Source: an uncultured Actinomycetes bacterium (lineage in GTDB: Bacteria > Actinomycetota > Thermoleophilia > Solirubrobacterales > Solirubrobacteraceae). Taken from it: 30,858 nt of DNA. Where the stretch lies: contig CALAQT010000263.1 in the NCBI GenBank assembly GCA_937888775.1, forward strand, positions 1-30,858. The letters run 5' to 3'. The notes beneath the pieces were generated by a model, which did not search any database, was not told where the DNA came from, and worked only from the letters and a program-made list of their open reading frames with translations. The position numbers and the translations under genes were made by a program. Position 1 is the first letter of the stretch. Every line of letters begins with the position of its first letter. Of the stretch, positions 17,927 through 25,432 are shown in pieces.

Positions 17927-18241
17927 ATGGCCGACTGCACACACCTAGACCACGTCCGGATCACCGAACTGCCTGAGCGTGTCGAGGGTTGCGCGGAATG
18001 CCTGCTGACCGGCGACCCATGGCTGCACCTGCGCATCTGCCTGGAATGTGGTCACGTCGGCTGCTGTGATGACTCCCCCAATCACCATGCCACCGCCCAC
18101 GTGCACTCGACCGGGCACCCGATCATCCGCTCGCTGCAGCCGGGCGAGACGTGGTCCTGGTGCTATGTGGACAAGGTCGCGATGGACATCCCGCAGGTGA
18201 CGGGGCAGACGCGGATCCCCCCGTCACCGATGGGCGGCTGA
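17927..18241 (+). CDS. UBP-type zinc finger protein ending in Gly-Gly
   Basis: A 104-residue protein that is essentially one UBP (ZnF-UBP) domain. Candidate zinc ligands: C4, H6, C22, C25, C38, C41, C46, H53/H54, H58, H60 and H64, spaced as in the family (CAECLLTGD, CLECGHVGCC, HHATAHVHSTGHP). The WCY triad (TWSWCYVDK) corresponds to the aromatic residues that in eukaryotic UBP fingers contact the free C-terminal diglycine of ubiquitin. The protein itself ends PSPMGG. Start ATG 17927 has GGAG 9 nt upstream. It is the last gene of the kinase operon, suggesting a partner or adaptor of the kinase/flavoprotein; there is no direct evidence for a ubiquitin-like modifier here. Confidence 0.9.
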   Translation: MADCTHLDHVRITELPERVEGCAECLLTGDPWLHLRICLECGHVGCCDDSPNHHATAHVHSTGHPIIRSLQPGETWSWCYVDKVAMDIPQVTGQTRIPPSPMGG

Positions 18242-18282
18242 TCGGGCCGGAGTCGCTGCGGACAGCGGTTCCGGACGCTGGC

Positions 18283-18394
18283 GAGCACGTCGGCGCTTCG
18301 GCGCGTCGGTGAGCATGTCAGCGCTTCGGTGCGTCGGTGAGCACGTCAGCGCTTCGGTGCGTCGGTGAGCATGTCAGCGCTTCGGTGCGTCGGT
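18283..18394. repeat. 28-bp tandem repeat, four copies, overlapping a gene end
   Basis: Units begin at 18283, 18311, 18339 and 18367 (pattern GAGCAYGTCAGCGCTTCGG then TGCGTCGGT); the first has three differences and a partial fifth copy continues. The last unit contains the stop codon and final codons (TDAPKR) of the phosphoesterase. The others therefore look like serial copies of that gene end, extending into the gap towards the zinc-finger gene. Confidence 0.92.
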
Positions 18395-19777
18395 GAACAC
18401 GTCGGTGCCGAATGTGGTCGGCACCGTGGCGGCGTCGGCGAGGCGGTGCAGGCCGAACAGCAATTCCCAGGTGGCCAGGGAGGAGTAGTGGTTGTAGGGC
18501 TTTGAGGTCACCGTTTGCGGCTTGATGAAGGGCGAGAGCAGGACCGCGCCGATCTTGCCGCCGCCCGGACCGGCGATGCCCGGCAGCGGTGCCGCCGGGC
18601 CAGGAAGCTCGTGGCAGCAGGCAGACGAATCCTCGGTCGGGCCCTCGGATTCATCGAAGGTGATCTCCAGCATGCCGTTGCGGCGGAAGGCCGGAGAGTG
18701 GGCGATCTTCGGCACCCAGGTCTGCAGGAACCGATCGATGTCGGCCAGCGCCGAGGCGCCGCCGCGCTGGTTGGTGCACGGGTAGTCGTGGCCGTCGTTG
18801 CAGAGGTTGGGGGTGATGAACGAGAACGCGGGCGTCGTGGAGGTCTGCTTGAGGTCGGTGGCGAGACCGGTCTCGCCTCGGATGGCGGCGCCCGGCAGCT
18901 TGCCGGTCGGAGATCCGAGCGCGACGATGTGCTTGTCGCAGTAGCTGCGGTTGTTGATCACCGAGTGGAAGTAGACGAACGGGTCGTGGCGCGTGGCGTA
19001 GCCGTCACCCGCCGCGGCGATTAGGGTGTTGTCGGGCGAGCCCACCGCGGGGTGCCCGCAGGCCGCCGCCTCGCGTTTGGGATCGTTGCCCATATCCTCC
19101 TCATAGGCCTTCCAGCTCAGGCCCTTGGCCGACAGCTGTGTCGCGATGTTCGCCACGCTGGACGGGTACACACAGCCGCTGCCGCCCTGGACGCCTTTGG
19201 ACAGCGTGACTGCGCCGGTGAAGTTGACGAAAGTCGTGCAGTCGGCCTGGGTGAGCGGGTTGGGGGGCTGACCGGAGACCAGCGAGATGTAGTTGTCGTT
19301 GCTGAAGTGACCGGTGCCGTAGTAGTCCTTCAGCAGGGCCCCCTGCCTGGGTAGCGTCCTGGCCAGGTACGGGTCGGCCGACGGATCGCCGAACGTCGAC
19401 GCGTAGTTCTGGTTCTCCAGCACGATCACGAACACGTGGCCCACCGGGGGCAGTTTTGGCGCGGTGTGCGCGGCGTGTGATGTGTGCGCGGCCCGCATGG
19501 CGCGCGTGGCCTGCGCGGTCTGCGTGGTCTGCGCGGCCTGCGCGGTGCCGGTGGCGAGCAGCGCGAGGCTGGCGGCCGCCAGCGACAGCCAGGCTTGACG
19601 GCGAGCGAACCTGGTCATGCCGGCGCTCAGCGGGGCCCGGCGAACGAGCCTGGTCATGCCGGCGCTCAGCGGGGCCCGGCGAACGAGCCTGGTCATGCCG
19701 TCGCTCAGCGGGGCCGAGCGAACGCTGCCACCCGGACCGCTGGGCCGGCTGGATGGGCCACGCCTCGTGTGGTGCAT
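18374..19777 (-). CDS. Secreted phosphoesterase (acid phosphatase/phospholipase C family)
   Basis: A 467-residue extracytoplasmic phosphoesterase of the alkaline-phosphatase-like superfamily (PF04185 type). Catalytic-region motifs: HVFVIVLENQNYASTFGD at the start, NDNYISLVSGQ, the metal/active-site segment ITFDESEGPTEDSSACC, and LLSPFIKPQTVTSKPYNHYS. The signal peptide (WLSLAAASLALLATGTAQAA) comes after a 53-residue N-terminal extension created largely by a 39-bp repeat. Start ATG 19777 has GAGGAGG upstream. In-frame ATGs at 19696, 19657 and 19618 are alternatives, and 19618 (MTRFARRQAW) matches the paralogue best. An Ala/Thr-rich linker (QTTQTAQATRAMRAAH) absent from the paralogue follows the signal. 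The close relative lies at 22.7-23.8 kb. Confidence 0.88.
   Translation of the reverse strand: MHHTRRGPSSRPSGPGGSVRSAPLSDGMTRLVRRAPLSAGMTRLVRRAPLSAGMTRFARRQAWLSLAAASLALLATGTAQAAQTTQTAQATRAMRAAHTSHAAHTAPKLPPVGHVFVIVLENQNYASTFGDPSADPYLARTLPRQGALLKDYYGTGHFSNDNYISLVSGQPPNPLTQADCTTFVNFTGAVTLSKGVQGGSGCVYPSSVANIATQLSAKGLSWKAYEEDMGNDPKREAAACGHPAVGSPDNTLIAAAGDGYATRHDPFVYFHSVINNRSYCDKHIVALGSPTGKLPGAAIRGETGLATDLKQTSTTPAFSFITPNLCNDGHDYPCTNQRGGASALADIDRFLQTWVPKIAHSPAFRRNGMLEITFDESEGPTEDSSACCHELPGPAAPLPGIAGPGGGKIGAVLLSPFIKPQTVTSKPYNHYSSLATWELLFGLHRLADAATVPTTFGTDVFTDAPKR
19611..19727. repeat. 39-bp in-frame tandem repeat in phosphoesterase 5' region
   Basis: Three copies start at 19611, 19650 and 19689; the first two are identical and the third diverges near its end. 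Read in the gene's direction each unit encodes GMTRLVRRAPLSA and carries its own ATG, so the array multiplies potential start sites ahead of the signal peptide. Length 39 keeps frame. Confidence 0.93.
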
Positions 19778-19854
19778 GTGCTTCGGATCCTCCTCGTTGG
19801 CCGCCGACGGTCGCCGGTCTGGCGGCGATGCTAGCTCACGACCCGACGGCCGGT

Positions 19855-20215
19855 GCCGTCGAGCCCCGCACGCCTCGATCGGGGCGATCGCACCGATGTC
19901 GTTGGAGACGAAGGCGGCGGTCGGCGCGTCAGGCCCGGTCAGCGCCGCGGCCAGGTGGGCCAGCAATGTGTCGACGCCGGTGACCGCGATCTCCTGCTCG
20001 CCTTCGATGTTGCAGAACATCGTGGTGTAGCCGAAGCGGAACGCCGCCCGCTCCACCACCTGGGCCATCTGCGCGTAACAGGGATTGGAGAGATCGCCGA
20101 CGAGCACGCCGAGCATCGTGGTGCACTGATTGACGAACTGCCGCGCGATCGCGTTGGGCTTGTAATTGAGGCGCTCGATTGCATCCAGCACGCGCGTGCG
20201 TGTCTCGGCGGAGAC
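19855..20215 (-). pseudogene. LacI-family regulator remnant
   Basis: A ~120-codon stretch in the frame that runs into the phosphoesterase. It starts inside the LacI hinge helix (VSAETRTRVLDAIERLNYKP, NAIARQF), continues with the first half of the sugar-binding core (TMLGVLVGDLSNPCYAQMAQ, GYTTMFCNIEGE), and jumps at about VDTLLA/HLAAALTG to a later core segment (TAAFVSNDIGAIAPIEACG). The DNA-recognition helices, about 120 central residues and the C-terminus are missing. It cannot bind DNA as a LacI protein. The upstream frame (PTRAGKG repeats) is unrelated low-complexity coding created by a 27-bp repeat. Clearly decayed; the original target is unknown. Confidence 0.75.
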
Positions 20216-20228
20216 CTCGTCAGCTCCC

Positions 20229-20282
20229 GGGCCTTTCCCCGCTCGGGTTGGCCGTGGGCCTTTCCCCGCTCGGGTTGGCCGC
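20229..20282. repeat. 27-bp tandem repeat, two copies
   Basis: GGGCCTTTCCCCGCTCGGGT followed by TGGCCGY occurs at 20229-20255 and 20256-20282, differing only at the last base. It lies exactly where the DNA-binding part of the LacI remnant should be, so it marks or caused the truncation. Confidence 0.93.
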
Positions 20283-20425
20283 GAGTGGGTCGCTCTGCGG
20301 TATTGGCTCCTCCTCCGGGCAAATCGGCCCAGCCGACCGGCTAAGCCACCACCCTTCCGATCATGCCCGGAACGTTCCATCCCGCGGCCCGGCGGCTACG
20401 GAGTCGTGGTGACGATCTCGCTTGA

Positions 20426-20944
20426 CTACACGCTGGGCACGGCGGCGCCCAACTCGGATGCGATCCCCGCGGCCCATGCGCGAATCTCACCCCAGTCGCG
20501 CCGGTCGCGATACTCAGGCGGGCAATTCTCAACCATCGCGCGCTCCGCCGGGCCGCGGGGCTTGTCAGGCATGCGGCCGCCGAAGACGACGTGTCCGCGG
20601 ACCCCGAGCCGTTCAACCTTCGCGATGATCCTCGGCGGCTCCAACCAGGACGGGTTGAGGTCGCCTTCGGGCTCTCCGACGGGACCGGAGCTGAACACCC
20701 AGAACGGCTTGTGCGAGAGATCCTCGGCATGCTTACGAAGGAAGTGCTTGGCATCGCCGCGCCAGCGCTTTATGTAGACGGCACTGCCGAGCACAATCGC
20801 GTCGTAGGGCTCCACGTTGCCGACCTCCCCGGCCTCGACGCAGGCGACGTTCAGGCCAGACTCCCGCAGGGCCTCGGCGACCGCGTGCGCGATCTCCTCG
20901 GTCGAACCGTGCTTTGAGGCGTAGGCAACCAGGACGCTCGTCAT
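20426..20944 (-). CDS. Flavodoxin-domain protein (HemG-like)
   Basis: A 172-residue flavodoxin-fold protein. The FMN phosphate loop is AYASKHGSTEEIA at residues ~7-19; LGSAVYIKRWRGDAKHFLRKH is the second flavin-contacting region typical of the flavodoxin_5/HemG group. It probably binds FMN and acts in one- or two-electron transfer; HemG members oxidise protoporphyrinogen, but that activity is not assured here. ATG 20944 begins the flavodoxin fold directly; a GTG at 20995 would add 17 unmatched residues. It is a single gene between the LacI remnant and the semialdehyde dehydrogenase, with no visible functional link to either. Confidence 0.88.
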   Translation of the reverse strand: MTSVLVAYASKHGSTEEIAHAVAEALRESGLNVACVEAGEVGNVEPYDAIVLGSAVYIKRWRGDAKHFLRKHAEDLSHKPFWVFSSGPVGEPEGDLNPSWLEPPRIIAKVERLGVRGHVVFGGRMPDKPRGPAERAMVENCPPEYRDRRDWGEIRAWAAGIASELGAAVPSV

Positions 20945-21102
20945 GCCGTCACGATCCCACGACGGACCGCCCGCGACATCAGTGATCGCGCGCACAGCAG
21001 ATGTAACCAGCTACTGAGCGCCAAACGCGTCGAGCGCCTGTTTCACATCGCATCTACATGATTGACAAGGAGCGTGACCGTCGCTCGGGCGCGGCTGATC
21101 AG

Positions 21103-22608
21103 CTAGTGCTCCCCGAACAGCTTCGCGTTGGCTGCCTCTGAGTAGAAGCGCGATGTGACGGTCTTCTTGCGCGTGTAGAACTCGACCGCATCGGGTCCGT
21201 GCGCGTGCAGGTCACCGAGGAACGAGGCCTTCCAGCCGGAGAAGGGGAAGAACGCCACGGGCGCGGCGACGCCGATGTTGACCCCGATCATCCCCGCCTG
21301 GACGTCGTGGCGGTAGCGGCGCACCGCGGCGCCTGACTCGGTGAAGATCGAGGTGCCGTTGCCGTACGGGCTGGCGTTGACGATCTCGATCGCCTCGGCC
21401 AGGTCCTCGGCGCGCACGATCGCCAACACGGGCCCGAACACCTCCTGGGTCAGGATCTCCATCACGGGCGTGACGCCGGTGAGAATGGTGGGGCCGACGA
21501 AGGCGCTGCCGGGCGCGCCGTTGCGCCCGTCGAGCGCGATCGTCGCTCCGGCGCGCGCGGCGTCATCGATCGCCTGCTCGATCCGCTCGCGTGAGCGACA
21601 GGAGATCACCGGGCCGACGTCCACCTCGGGGTCGAGCCCGTCGCCGACCCGCAGCCGCCGCGCCGCGGCCACCAGCGACTCCAACAGCAGCTCATCGGCG
21701 TCGGCGACGGTCACCACAACCGAGCCGGCCATGCAGCGCTGGCCGGCCGCCCCGAACGCGCTTGAGAGGATCCCCTCGACGGTGCGGTCGATGACGGCGT
21801 CGGGCATGACCACCATGTGATTCTTGGCTCCGCCCAGGGCCTGGACCCGCTTGCCGTGCGCGGCCGCGGTCGCGTAGACGTGGGCGGCGACCGGCGCGGA
21901 GCCGACGAACGACACCGCGTCGATGCCGGGAGACTTCAGGATCGCGTTGGCAATCTCGGCGTCGCCGTTGACCAGGTTCACGACGCCCGCCGGCAGGTCC
22001 AGGCCGTCGATGATCTCGAACACCCGGTTCTGGGTCAGCGGCACCTGCTCGGAGGGCTTGAGCACGAACGTGTTGCCGGTGGCGATCGCGAACGGCAGAA
22101 ACCAGAACGGAACCATCGCCGGGAAGTTGAACGGGACGATCGCCGCGCACACGCCCACCGGCTGGCGAACGGTTTCGCAGTCGACGCCCCGGGCGACGTT
22201 CTCCAGCACACGTCCCTGCATCGTCGTCGGCACGGCGGTCGCGCACTCGACCATCTCGATCATCCGCCCCACCTCGGCCCGGGCGTCGGCCAGGGTCTTG
22301 CCCATCTCGGTCACCACCAGCCGGGCGAGCTCCTCATGCTCACGCCCGAGCGCCTCCCGCAGCGAGAACAGCCATCGCGCCCGCTCGATCGTCGACACCG
22401 AGCGCCAGCCGGCGAACGCCTCGCGCGCGGCGCTGACCGCGTCATTCAGATCCTCTGGGGCGGACAGCGGGACCCGCGCCAGCCGAGCCTGGGTGGCGGG
22501 GTTGAGCACGTCGAGGGTCCGCTCCCCGCTGGCGGAGACCCACCGCCCGCCTACGTAGTTGCGGAGCGTGCGCACCTCGGTGGCAAGCTCCTCATCGATC
22601 ATGGTCAC
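21103..22608 (-). CDS. mmsA: CoA-acylating methylmalonate-semialdehyde dehydrogenase
   Basis: A 501-residue ALDH-superfamily enzyme. It oxidises methylmalonate (or malonate) semialdehyde to propionyl- (acetyl-) CoA with NAD+ and CoA, in valine, inositol or beta-alanine breakdown. MmsA features: N-terminal LRNYVGGRWV, PFNFPAMVPFWFLPFAIATG, the cofactor loop SFVGSAPVA, ALGGAKNHMVVMPDA (typical of this subfamily), the nucleophilic cysteine in GAAGQRCMAGS, and the ending PFSGWKASFLGDLHAHG. GTG 22608 is preferred because GGAGGAG lies 7 nt upstream; ATG 22602 would be 13 nt away. No other valine or inositol gene is adjacent. It sits between two paralogous phosphoesterase genes. Confidence 0.93.
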   Translation of the reverse strand: MTMIDEELATEVRTLRNYVGGRWVSASGERTLDVLNPATQARLARVPLSAPEDLNDAVSAAREAFAGWRSVSTIERARWLFSLREALGREHEELARLVVTEMGKTLADARAEVGRMIEMVECATAVPTTMQGRVLENVARGVDCETVRQPVGVCAAIVPFNFPAMVPFWFLPFAIATGNTFVLKPSEQVPLTQNRVFEIIDGLDLPAGVVNLVNGDAEIANAILKSPGIDAVSFVGSAPVAAHVYATAAAHGKRVQALGGAKNHMVVMPDAVIDRTVEGILSSAFGAAGQRCMAGSVVVTVADADELLLESLVAAARRLRVGDGLDPEVDVGPVISCRSRERIEQAIDDAARAGATIALDGRNGAPGSAFVGPTILTGVTPVMEILTQEVFGPVLAIVRAEDLAEAIEIVNASPYGNGTSIFTESGAAVRRYRHDVQAGMIGVNIGVAAPVAFFPFSGWKASFLGDLHAHGPDAVEFYTRKKTVTSRFYSEAANAKLFGEH

Positions 22609-22661
22609 GTCTCGGCTCCTCCGACGCCTTCGTCAGATCCTAGCTGGCCAGGATGGTGGGC

Positions 22662-23834
22662 TCAGCCGCGCGGGGGGGTGAAGACGTCGGTGCCGAACGT
22701 GGACGATACGGTGGCGGCGTCGGCGAGGCGGGGAAGGCCGAGCAGTGTTTCCCAGGTGGCCAGCGAGGAGTAGTGGTTGTAGGTCGTGGTGCTCATCGTG
22801 CGCGCCTTGATGTAGGGCGAGAGCAGGACGGCGCCGACCTTGCCGCCACCGAGACCGTCGATACCCGGCAGCGGTGAGCCGGGTCCGGGCTGCTCGTTAC
22901 AGCACGCCGAGGAATCCGAGGTCGGGCCTCCGGACTCGTCGAAGGTGACCTCCAGCAGGCCGTTCTGGCGGAACGCCGCCGAGCTGATGATCTTCGGCAC
23001 CCAGGTCTGTAGAAAGCGATCGATATCCGCCAGCGCCGAGGTGCCGCTCGGTTCGTTCACGCACGGGTAGTCGTGGCCGTCGTTGCAGAGGTTGGGGGTG
23101 ATGAACGACAGCGCGGGCGTGGTCGACGCCTGCTTGAGGTCGGTCGCCAGGCCGGTCTCGCCGCGCGGCGCGGCGGCCGGCATCGCGCCGGTCGGCGATC
23201 CCAGCGCCACAACGTGCTCGTCGCAGTAGGTCTGGTTGTCGATCACCGAGTGGAAGTAGACGAACGGGTCGTGACGGGTGGCGTAGCCATCGCCCGCTTC
23301 GGCGCTCTGGGTTCCGTCGTGCGAGTTCAGGGCAGGATGACCGCAGGCGGCGGTCTCGCGTTTGGGATCGTTGCCCATGTCCTGCTGATAGGCCTTCCAG
23401 CTCAGGCCCTTCGCCGACAATTGCGTTCCGATGTTGGCCACGTTGGACGGATACACGCAGCCGGTGCCGGTCTCCACTCCGCTGGGCAGTGTGACTCCGC
23501 CGACGAAGTCGTCGTAGATCTGGCAGTCGGCTTGGTTCTGAACGTTGGGAGGCTGACCGGAGATCAGCGAGATGTAGTTGTCGTTGCTTTCGTGCCCCGT
23601 GGCGTAGTAGTTCTGCAGTAGGGCTCCATGCTGGGGCAACGTGCTCGCCAGATACTGGTCGGCCGACGGATCGCCGAAGGTGGACGCGTAGTCCTGGTTC
23701 TCGAGCATGATCACGAACACGTGGCGCACCGTCGGCAGGCGTGGCGCCGCCGCCTGCGCGGTGCCGGTGGCGAGCAGCGCCAGACACGCCGCGGCCAGCG
23801 ACCACCAGGCTCGCCGACAGATCGCTGCGCTCAT
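22662..23834 (-). CDS. Secreted phosphoesterase, paralogue of the 18.4-19.8 kb gene
   Basis: A 390-residue exported phosphoesterase with a Sec-type signal (WWSLAAACLALLATGTAQAA). Motifs match the other copy almost one for one: HVFVIMLENQDYASTFGD, NDNYISLISGQ, AYQQDMGNDPKRE, VTFDESGGPTSDSSACC, LLSPYIKARTMS. It lacks the repeat-derived N-terminal extension and Ala/Thr linker, and so is probably nearer the ancestral form. The ATG 23834 overlaps the stop of the phospholipase-C-like gene (ATGA), so the two are translationally coupled and co-secreted. It likely releases phosphate from organic phosphoesters outside the cell; the substrate is not determinable. Confidence 0.9.
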   Translation of the reverse strand: MSAAICRRAWWSLAAACLALLATGTAQAAAPRLPTVRHVFVIMLENQDYASTFGDPSADQYLASTLPQHGALLQNYYATGHESNDNYISLISGQPPNVQNQADCQIYDDFVGGVTLPSGVETGTGCVYPSNVANIGTQLSAKGLSWKAYQQDMGNDPKRETAACGHPALNSHDGTQSAEAGDGYATRHDPFVYFHSVIDNQTYCDEHVVALGSPTGAMPAAAPRGETGLATDLKQASTTPALSFITPNLCNDGHDYPCVNEPSGTSALADIDRFLQTWVPKIISSAAFRQNGLLEVTFDESGGPTSDSSACCNEQPGPGSPLPGIDGLGGGKVGAVLLSPYIKARTMSTTTYNHYSSLATWETLLGLPRLADAATVSSTFGTDVFTPPRG

Positions 23835-25240
23835 GTCGTCGGGCCGGAGGGTCCGGTGAGCGATGGTCCCTGGATCGTCGGGGGCCTCAGGAAGCCGGCC
23901 CGCTTGACGTTCAGGAAGTCCATCACCGTTGCCGCGTTGGCGTCCCGGTAGGTCAGTGCCGGAAGATTCCACTTGGCCTCGATCGTTGACAGCACCGAGG
24001 TGTGGTCGTGGACAATGTTGGTCACGGCGTTGGGCTTTGAGTACGGCGAAGCGACCATGGCCGGCACGCGCGGGCCGTAGATGTTGTAGGCGCCCGGGAT
24101 GTCGGTTGAGGTCAGCGCCGGAGGGATCGAGTCTGGGGCGATCGCCTTCGGCGGCGGCACGTGATCGTAGTAGCCGCCGTGCTCATCGTAGGTGTAGATG
24201 AACAGCGTGCGCGGCCACGCGGGGGACTGCAGGACCGCTTGGAGCACCTCGTGGGCCCACGCCTCGCCGTAGTACATGTTCTGCGGCTCTTCCTGGTCGC
24301 CGCCGGCGGTTTGCAGGCCGGCCGAGATACCCGCCAGCTCGGGCAGCGCGGCCAGCGGCGCACCGATGTCCGAGATCACACCGAACTCGGGGTCGACGAA
24401 GCTGACCGACGGCAGCGTTCCCGCCGCGCAATCGGCGTAGAACTGCGCGATCGGGGACAGGTTGGTCGGGTACTTCTCGACGATCGTCGGGATGATCGCT
24501 GTTTGGGGCAGATCCGTGTAGTAGTTGCGCCAGTTGATTCCGTACGCGTTCAGGCGGTCGAAGATCGTCCCGTTGGGCGGGGGCGCGTCGCTCAGGCTGG
24601 CGTTGTCGGTGGTGATGTTGCCGTAGGCGGTTCCGGCCATCAGGAAGCGCCGATTCGGATACGTCTGACACGGGGCCGAGGAGAACCACCGGTTGGCGAC
24701 GGCGAACGTTGCGGCCAGCGAATAGGCGAACGGCAGCACGCCGGCGGGGTAGTACCCCATCGGCTGGGCCGAATTGCCGTTCGACCTGACAAAGCCGTCC
24801 ATCTTGCCGTGGTCGATCTGCTCGTGCGTCGCGTTCCAGGTCTGGTTCACGTCAGGGCCCTGAGCAGTCGAGGGGAAGGCGAATGCGCTCACCGCCCCGT
24901 GTGGACCGGGATTGGAGTTCGTCGGCCGGCCGGCGCGGTTGAAGGTCAGGCCGTCGGCGTTGCGTTGCCCCGAGAGCGTGAGGCCGCCGAGCAGATTGTC
25001 GAACGAGTGGTTCTCCATCATCACCACGACGACGTGATCGAACGGCATCTCCGCGTTTGCGGTTCCGGCCGGCCGGCCCGGGAATGGCAAGCTGTCGGGC
25101 TGGCGTGTGGAGGCCGACGCGCCCGCGGCCCAGATGGCGTCACCGAGGCCGGGCACCGTGAGCGCCGCGCCGAGGGTTCCGCCTCGCCGCAGCAGGGCGC
25201 GGCGGGTCAGCGACCCGCGGGTGGATCGGTGATCGCTCAC
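23831..25240 (-). CDS. Tat-exported phospholipase C-like phosphoesterase
   Basis: A 469-residue phosphoesterase family (PF04185) enzyme of the bacterial phospholipase C/acid phosphatase group. The N-terminus has a twin-arginine signal (SLTRRALLRRGGTLGAALT). Motifs: VVVVMMENHSFDNLLGG, the metal-binding segment FIYTYDEHGGYYDHVPPP, GPRVPAMVASPYSKPN and HDHTSVLSTIEAKWN, which include the family's catalytic and metal ligands. GTG 25240 is the start; no strong ribosome site is seen. It is first in a two-gene unit, overlapping the next phosphoesterase by 4 nt. With both paralogues it suggests a phosphate- or lipid-scavenging set. Confidence 0.92.
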   Translation of the reverse strand: MSDHRSTRGSLTRRALLRRGGTLGAALTVPGLGDAIWAAGASASTRQPDSLPFPGRPAGTANAEMPFDHVVVVMMENHSFDNLLGGLTLSGQRNADGLTFNRAGRPTNSNPGPHGAVSAFAFPSTAQGPDVNQTWNATHEQIDHGKMDGFVRSNGNSAQPMGYYPAGVLPFAYSLAATFAVANRWFSSAPCQTYPNRRFLMAGTAYGNITTDNASLSDAPPPNGTIFDRLNAYGINWRNYYTDLPQTAIIPTIVEKYPTNLSPIAQFYADCAAGTLPSVSFVDPEFGVISDIGAPLAALPELAGISAGLQTAGGDQEEPQNMYYGEAWAHEVLQAVLQSPAWPRTLFIYTYDEHGGYYDHVPPPKAIAPDSIPPALTSTDIPGAYNIYGPRVPAMVASPYSKPNAVTNIVHDHTSVLSTIEAKWNLPALTYRDANAATVMDFLNVKRAGFLRPPTIQGPSLTGPSGPTT

Positions 25241-25432
25241 CGGGTGTCTGTGATCTGTCTCGACATCAAAGGCCTGAACACCACGCCTTTATCCTGCCCG
25301 TGATTGACGGCCATTTTGTGAACGGTCGGTCAACAACGCGCTAAATTTTGGATTTATGGGGGTCGGCGGAACGATCCAGCTGCGTGGGCGCCCCGGAGCC
25401 CGGTGCTCGGACCGCTTCCTAGACTGCACAGG

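Noticed and set aside
18283..18394. CRISPR array
   Set aside because: Units are directly adjacent with no spacers; same for the 43-, 39-, 27- and 17-bp arrays.
18374..20380. A single 668-residue LacI-phosphoesterase fusion
   Set aside because: The LacI part lacks its DNA-binding and C-terminal regions, and a good ribosome site with ATG at 19777 starts the phosphoesterase separately.
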